Positions 5,265-7,117 of a DNA stretch of 7,117 nt are shown piece by piece. The position numbers were made by a program, and so were the translations under genes. This DNA comes from an uncultured Acidimicrobiaceae bacterium (GTDB lineage: Bacteria > Actinomycetota > Acidimicrobiia > Acidimicrobiales > Ilumatobacteraceae), in the NCBI GenBank assembly GCA_903919215.1, contig CAIXHI010000276.1, positions 1-7,117 of the forward strand. The letters are read 5' to 3'. Within the stretch, counting starts at the first letter, position 1, and the number at the start of each line of letters is the position of its first letter. The notes under the pieces are model-generated. The model saw only the letters and a list, made by a program, of their open reading frames with translations. It searched no databases and was not told where the DNA came from.

Positions 5265-5803
5265 TCGAGCACCACACCATGCTCGTCGACCTCGAGGTCG
5301 ACGATGACACCGGTCTCGGTGTTCTCGTAGCGCCATGTGTGCGACGCCAGCCGGGTGTAGCGCAGTACGACCGACCGCACCTCCAACGTCTCGACATTGA
5401 TCGTCACCACCGGCAGTTCGGCGGTGTGGCCCTCCAACAGCGGTAGACGGCGGATCGGCAACGTGTTCGTGAACGGTGTGCACGCGAGGTCGATGTCGTA
5501 ACACCCGTCGAGTTCGGTGCGGTGGGCGCCGTTCATCTCTCCCCAGCGGCCGCCGCCGTCCGTCGCCAGCCACAGGTCGGGTTCTTCCATGTCGCGGAAC
5601 AGGATGAACTGGCGGACCTGCCAACTGGCGGACAGGCGCAGTACGTACTGCACCTGTTCGCGGCCGACGACTCCGCTGACCGTGAAACCCTCGTTCTCCC
5701 ACAGGATCGTGGTGACTTCCTCGTGATCGCCGTCCCACGTGGCCCAGCGCACGATGTGGCCGGTGGGCTCATGGGCGGCCTGAAACGGGGCGTACGACGT
5801 CAT
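5234..5803 (-). CDS. Putative glycolipid-binding family protein (PF06475, PA1994-like)
   Basis: The 189-residue product contains TDGGGRWGE (81-89), ELDGCYDIDLACTPFTNTLPIRRL (97-120, given by its key residues D99, C101, D103, D105, N113 and the PIRR at 116-119) and a late RYTRL...WRYEN segment. This pattern is the core of the family named after the structure of Pseudomonas PA1994, whose fold resembles lipoprotein carrier proteins and suggested glycolipid binding. No biochemical role is firmly known. There is no signal peptide, so it is likely cytosolic. The ATG at 5803 is preferred because a TACCGT -10 ends 7 nt upstream; a GTG at 5812 would overlap that element. Its 3' end overlaps the alkD-like gene by 31 bp in the convergent direction, and it is divergent from moeA. 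Confidence 0.82.
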   Translation of the reverse strand: MTSYAPFQAAHEPTGHIVRWATWDGDHEEVTTILWENEGFTVSGVVGREQVQYVLRLSASWQVRQFILFRDMEEPDLWLATDGGGRWGEMNGAHRTELDGCYDIDLACTPFTNTLPIRRLPLLEGHTAELPVVTINVETLEVRSVVLRYTRLASHTWRYENTETGVIVDLEVDEHGVVLDYPDEFRRAS

Positions 5804-5810
5804 CGGGGCC

Positions 5811-5820
5811 ACGGTACCGT
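5811..5820. promoter_or_regulatory. Palindromic bidirectional -10 element (ACGGTACCGT)
   Basis: ACGGTACCGT is a perfect 10-bp palindrome. On the plus strand it gives TACCGT (5815-5820) 6 nt before the moeA GTG. On the minus strand it gives TACCGT (5811-5816) 7 nt before the ATG of the glycolipid-binding gene. Both hexamers fit TANNNT at leaderless distance and neither gene has a Shine-Dalgarno. One symmetric site may therefore specify both divergent starts. No clear -35 boxes are seen. Confidence 0.5.
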
Positions 5821-5826
5821 TGCGGC

Positions 5827-7041
5827 GTGCTCGACATCTCCGAGGCCCGCCATCATGTGTTGTCGCGTTGCCCTACGGCCGCGCCGGTCACCGTGCCGGT
5901 GCGCCAGGCCGTCGGGTGCGTGCTGGCGGCGCCGGTGGTTGCCAACGAGTCGGCACCCCCGTTCGTGAACAGCGCAGTCGATGGGTACGCCGTGCGGGCT
6001 GCGTCGCTGGCCGGTGCACCGGTCGAGTTGCCCGTCGTCGGCGAGGTGGCCGCCGGTGCGTACACCGATCACGTGTTGCAGCCGGGTGAAGCGATCCGAA
6101 TCATGACTGGCGCCCCCGTGCCCGCTGGCGCGGATGCGGTCGTGATGGTGGAGGACACCGAGCGCATCGACGGCGGGGCAGTGGTGCGCATCAACCGGTC
6201 GGTCGAGGTCGGATCAGCGCTGCGCGACGTCGGCAGCGATGTGCATGCCGGCACCACACTCTTCGAAGCGGGCACGGTCATCACGCCCGCGGTGCTTGGA
6301 GTGCTCGCCAGCATCAACGTGCGCGACGTGGTCGTGCACCCGCGTGCTCGGGTCGCGGTGCTGTCCACCGGCGACGAACTGATCGATGACGGATCTGAGT
6401 TGCAGCCCGGCCAGATCCGCGAGAGCAACCGCACGATGTTGTTCGCCGCACTCGTGGAAGCGGGATGTGAGGTCGTGGATCTGGGCATCGTGCGCGACGA
6501 CGAAGCCGCGCTGGAACAGGTGCTGCGCGACGCAGCGGAAACCTGCGACGCGGTGGTCACCAGCGGCGGCGTCAGCATGGGCGACTACGACGTGGTGAAG
6601 GCCGTGTTGTCGCGGATCGCCGACATGCGCTGGATGCAGATCGCGATCAAGCCGGCCAAACCGTTCGCGTTCGGGCTGCTCGGGTCGCGGAACGTGCCGA
6701 TCTTCGGGCTGCCGGGCAACCCGGTCAGCTCGCTCGTCAGCTTCGAGTTGATGGCCCGCCCTGCGCTGCGGCAGATGATGGGCCATACCGTCGTCGACCG
6801 CCCCACCGTGCTCGCCGTGGCCACCGACGGACTGCGTCGCCGCCCGGATGACAAGATCCATTACGTGCGGGTGTTCGCCGCGTTCGGCCCGGATGGACGG
6901 GTGCACATCCGTTCGATCGGCGCCCAGGGCAGCCATCAGCTGGCGGCCACCTCGATGGCCAACGCGATTGCCGTCGTTCCGGACGGTGACGGCATTGCCC
7001 CCGGCGGGAACGTCGCCACGATCCTGTTGTCGCTAGGTTGA
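5827..7041 (+). CDS. moeA: Molybdopterin molybdotransferase MoeA
   Basis: MoeA inserts molybdate into adenylylated molybdopterin, the last common step of molybdenum cofactor synthesis. The 404-residue length is typical of full MoeA. Motifs in order are PPFVNSAVDGYAVR (44-57), EAIRIMTGAPVPAGADAVVM, RVAVLSTGDEL with E184, IRESNR, the MoCF-type SGGVSMGDYD (246-255), AIKPAKPFAFG (273-283) and GLPGNPVSS (294-302), followed by a C-terminal domain with GAQGSHQ. The important aspartate D52 (E. coli D59) and E184 (E. coli E188) are retained. V47 replaces the usual aspartate of PPFDNSA, a mild oddity. The GTG start is supported by a TACCGT hexamer 6 nt upstream and by the usual short N-terminus. moaA begins 4 nt after its stop, so the two are almost certainly co-transcribed. 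Confidence 0.96.
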   Translation: MLDISEARHHVLSRCPTAAPVTVPVRQAVGCVLAAPVVANESAPPFVNSAVDGYAVRAASLAGAPVELPVVGEVAAGAYTDHVLQPGEAIRIMTGAPVPAGADAVVMVEDTERIDGGAVVRINRSVEVGSALRDVGSDVHAGTTLFEAGTVITPAVLGVLASINVRDVVVHPRARVAVLSTGDELIDDGSELQPGQIRESNRTMLFAALVEAGCEVVDLGIVRDDEAALEQVLRDAAETCDAVVTSGGVSMGDYDVVKAVLSRIADMRWMQIAIKPAKPFAFGLLGSRNVPIFGLPGNPVSSLVSFELMARPALRQMMGHTVVDRPTVLAVATDGLRRRPDDKIHYVRVFAAFGPDGRVHIRSIGAQGSHQLAATSMANAIAVVPDGDGIAPGGNVATILLSLG

Positions 7042-7045
7042 CGCA

Positions 7046-7117
7046 ATGGATCTGATCGACCCCTTCGGCCGCACGATCCGCGACCTGCGCATCAGCGTCA
7101 CCGACCGCTGCAACTTC
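7046..7117 (+). CDS. moaA: GTP 3',8-cyclase MoaA (N-terminal fragment, cut by window end)
   Basis: Only 24 codons are present, reading DPFGRTIRDLRISVTDRCNF near the end. The run FGR..RDLRISVTDRCNF is highly specific for MoaA, the radical SAM enzyme that rearranges GTP in the first step of molybdenum cofactor synthesis. C22 is the first cysteine of the CxxxCxxC iron-sulfur motif and the other two lie beyond the window. The ATG is 4 nt after the moeA stop, with only a weak AGG upstream, so translation may be coupled. The truncation is from the window edge, not a mutation. Confidence 0.93.
   Translation, partial: MDLIDPFGRTIRDLRISVTDRCNF

Noticed and set aside
5804..5826. A molybdenum-cofactor riboswitch upstream of moeA
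   Set aside because: Only 23 bases separate the divergent start codons and moeA looks leaderless, leaving no room for a structured leader.

Overview
This window looks like chromosomal DNA from a high-GC actinobacterium. The evidence is strong G/C bias at third codon positions, frequent GTG starts, genes with -10 hexamers (TANNNT) only 6-8 nt before the start codon and no Shine-Dalgarno (leaderless transcripts), and the neighbourhood SAF-domain protein / FmdB-like protein / galU / moeA, which resembles the mycobacterial Rv0990c-Rv0994 region as I remember it. A member of the Acidimicrobiia (Ilumatobacter-like) is possible, but the sequence alone does not prove it. No mobile element, CRISPR array, tRNA or rRNA is visible, and no intergenic stretch reaches 300 bases.

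Layout. (1) At the left edge, a fragment on the minus strand ends in a Rossmann TGASGF motif, probably the N-terminus of an NAD-dependent epimerase/dehydratase. Divergent from it runs a tight plus-strand cluster: a PHP-domain phosphoesterase, uppP (undecaprenyl-diphosphatase) and a pirin. (2) A minus-strand pair follows: an FmdB-family small protein with a serine-rich tail, then a membrane-anchored SAF-domain protein. (3) Divergent from that pair are galU and an AlkD-like DNA alkylation repair gene, which overlap by 4 bp. (4) A convergent gene for a putative glycolipid-binding (PF06475) protein overlaps the alkD-like gene by 31 bp. (5) Divergent from it are moeA and the first 24 codons of moaA (molybdenum cofactor biosynthesis).

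The most notable locus is the fmdB-galU intergenic region (3620-3684). It contains a nearly perfect CIRCE operator, the binding site of the heat-shock repressor HrcA: 9-bp arms, a 9-bp spacer and one mismatch. It lies over the predicted transcription start of the FmdB-like gene, behind a good sigma-A-type promoter. The mycobacterial counterpart as I recall it (Rv0991c, Ruc) is an HrcA-controlled, redox-regulated chaperone switched by zinc-binding cysteines. The protein here keeps the fold signature and the disordered tail but has lost all four zinc-ribbon cysteines. This suggests a heat-shock protein of this family without the redox switch.

The second notable point is the moeA / glycolipid-binding intergenic region. 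A perfect 10-bp palindrome (ACGGTACCGT) places a TACCGT hexamer 6 nt before one start codon and 7 nt before the other, so one symmetric element could drive two divergent leaderless genes. The same hexamer precedes the PHP gene, and a variant (TACCAT) precedes galU.
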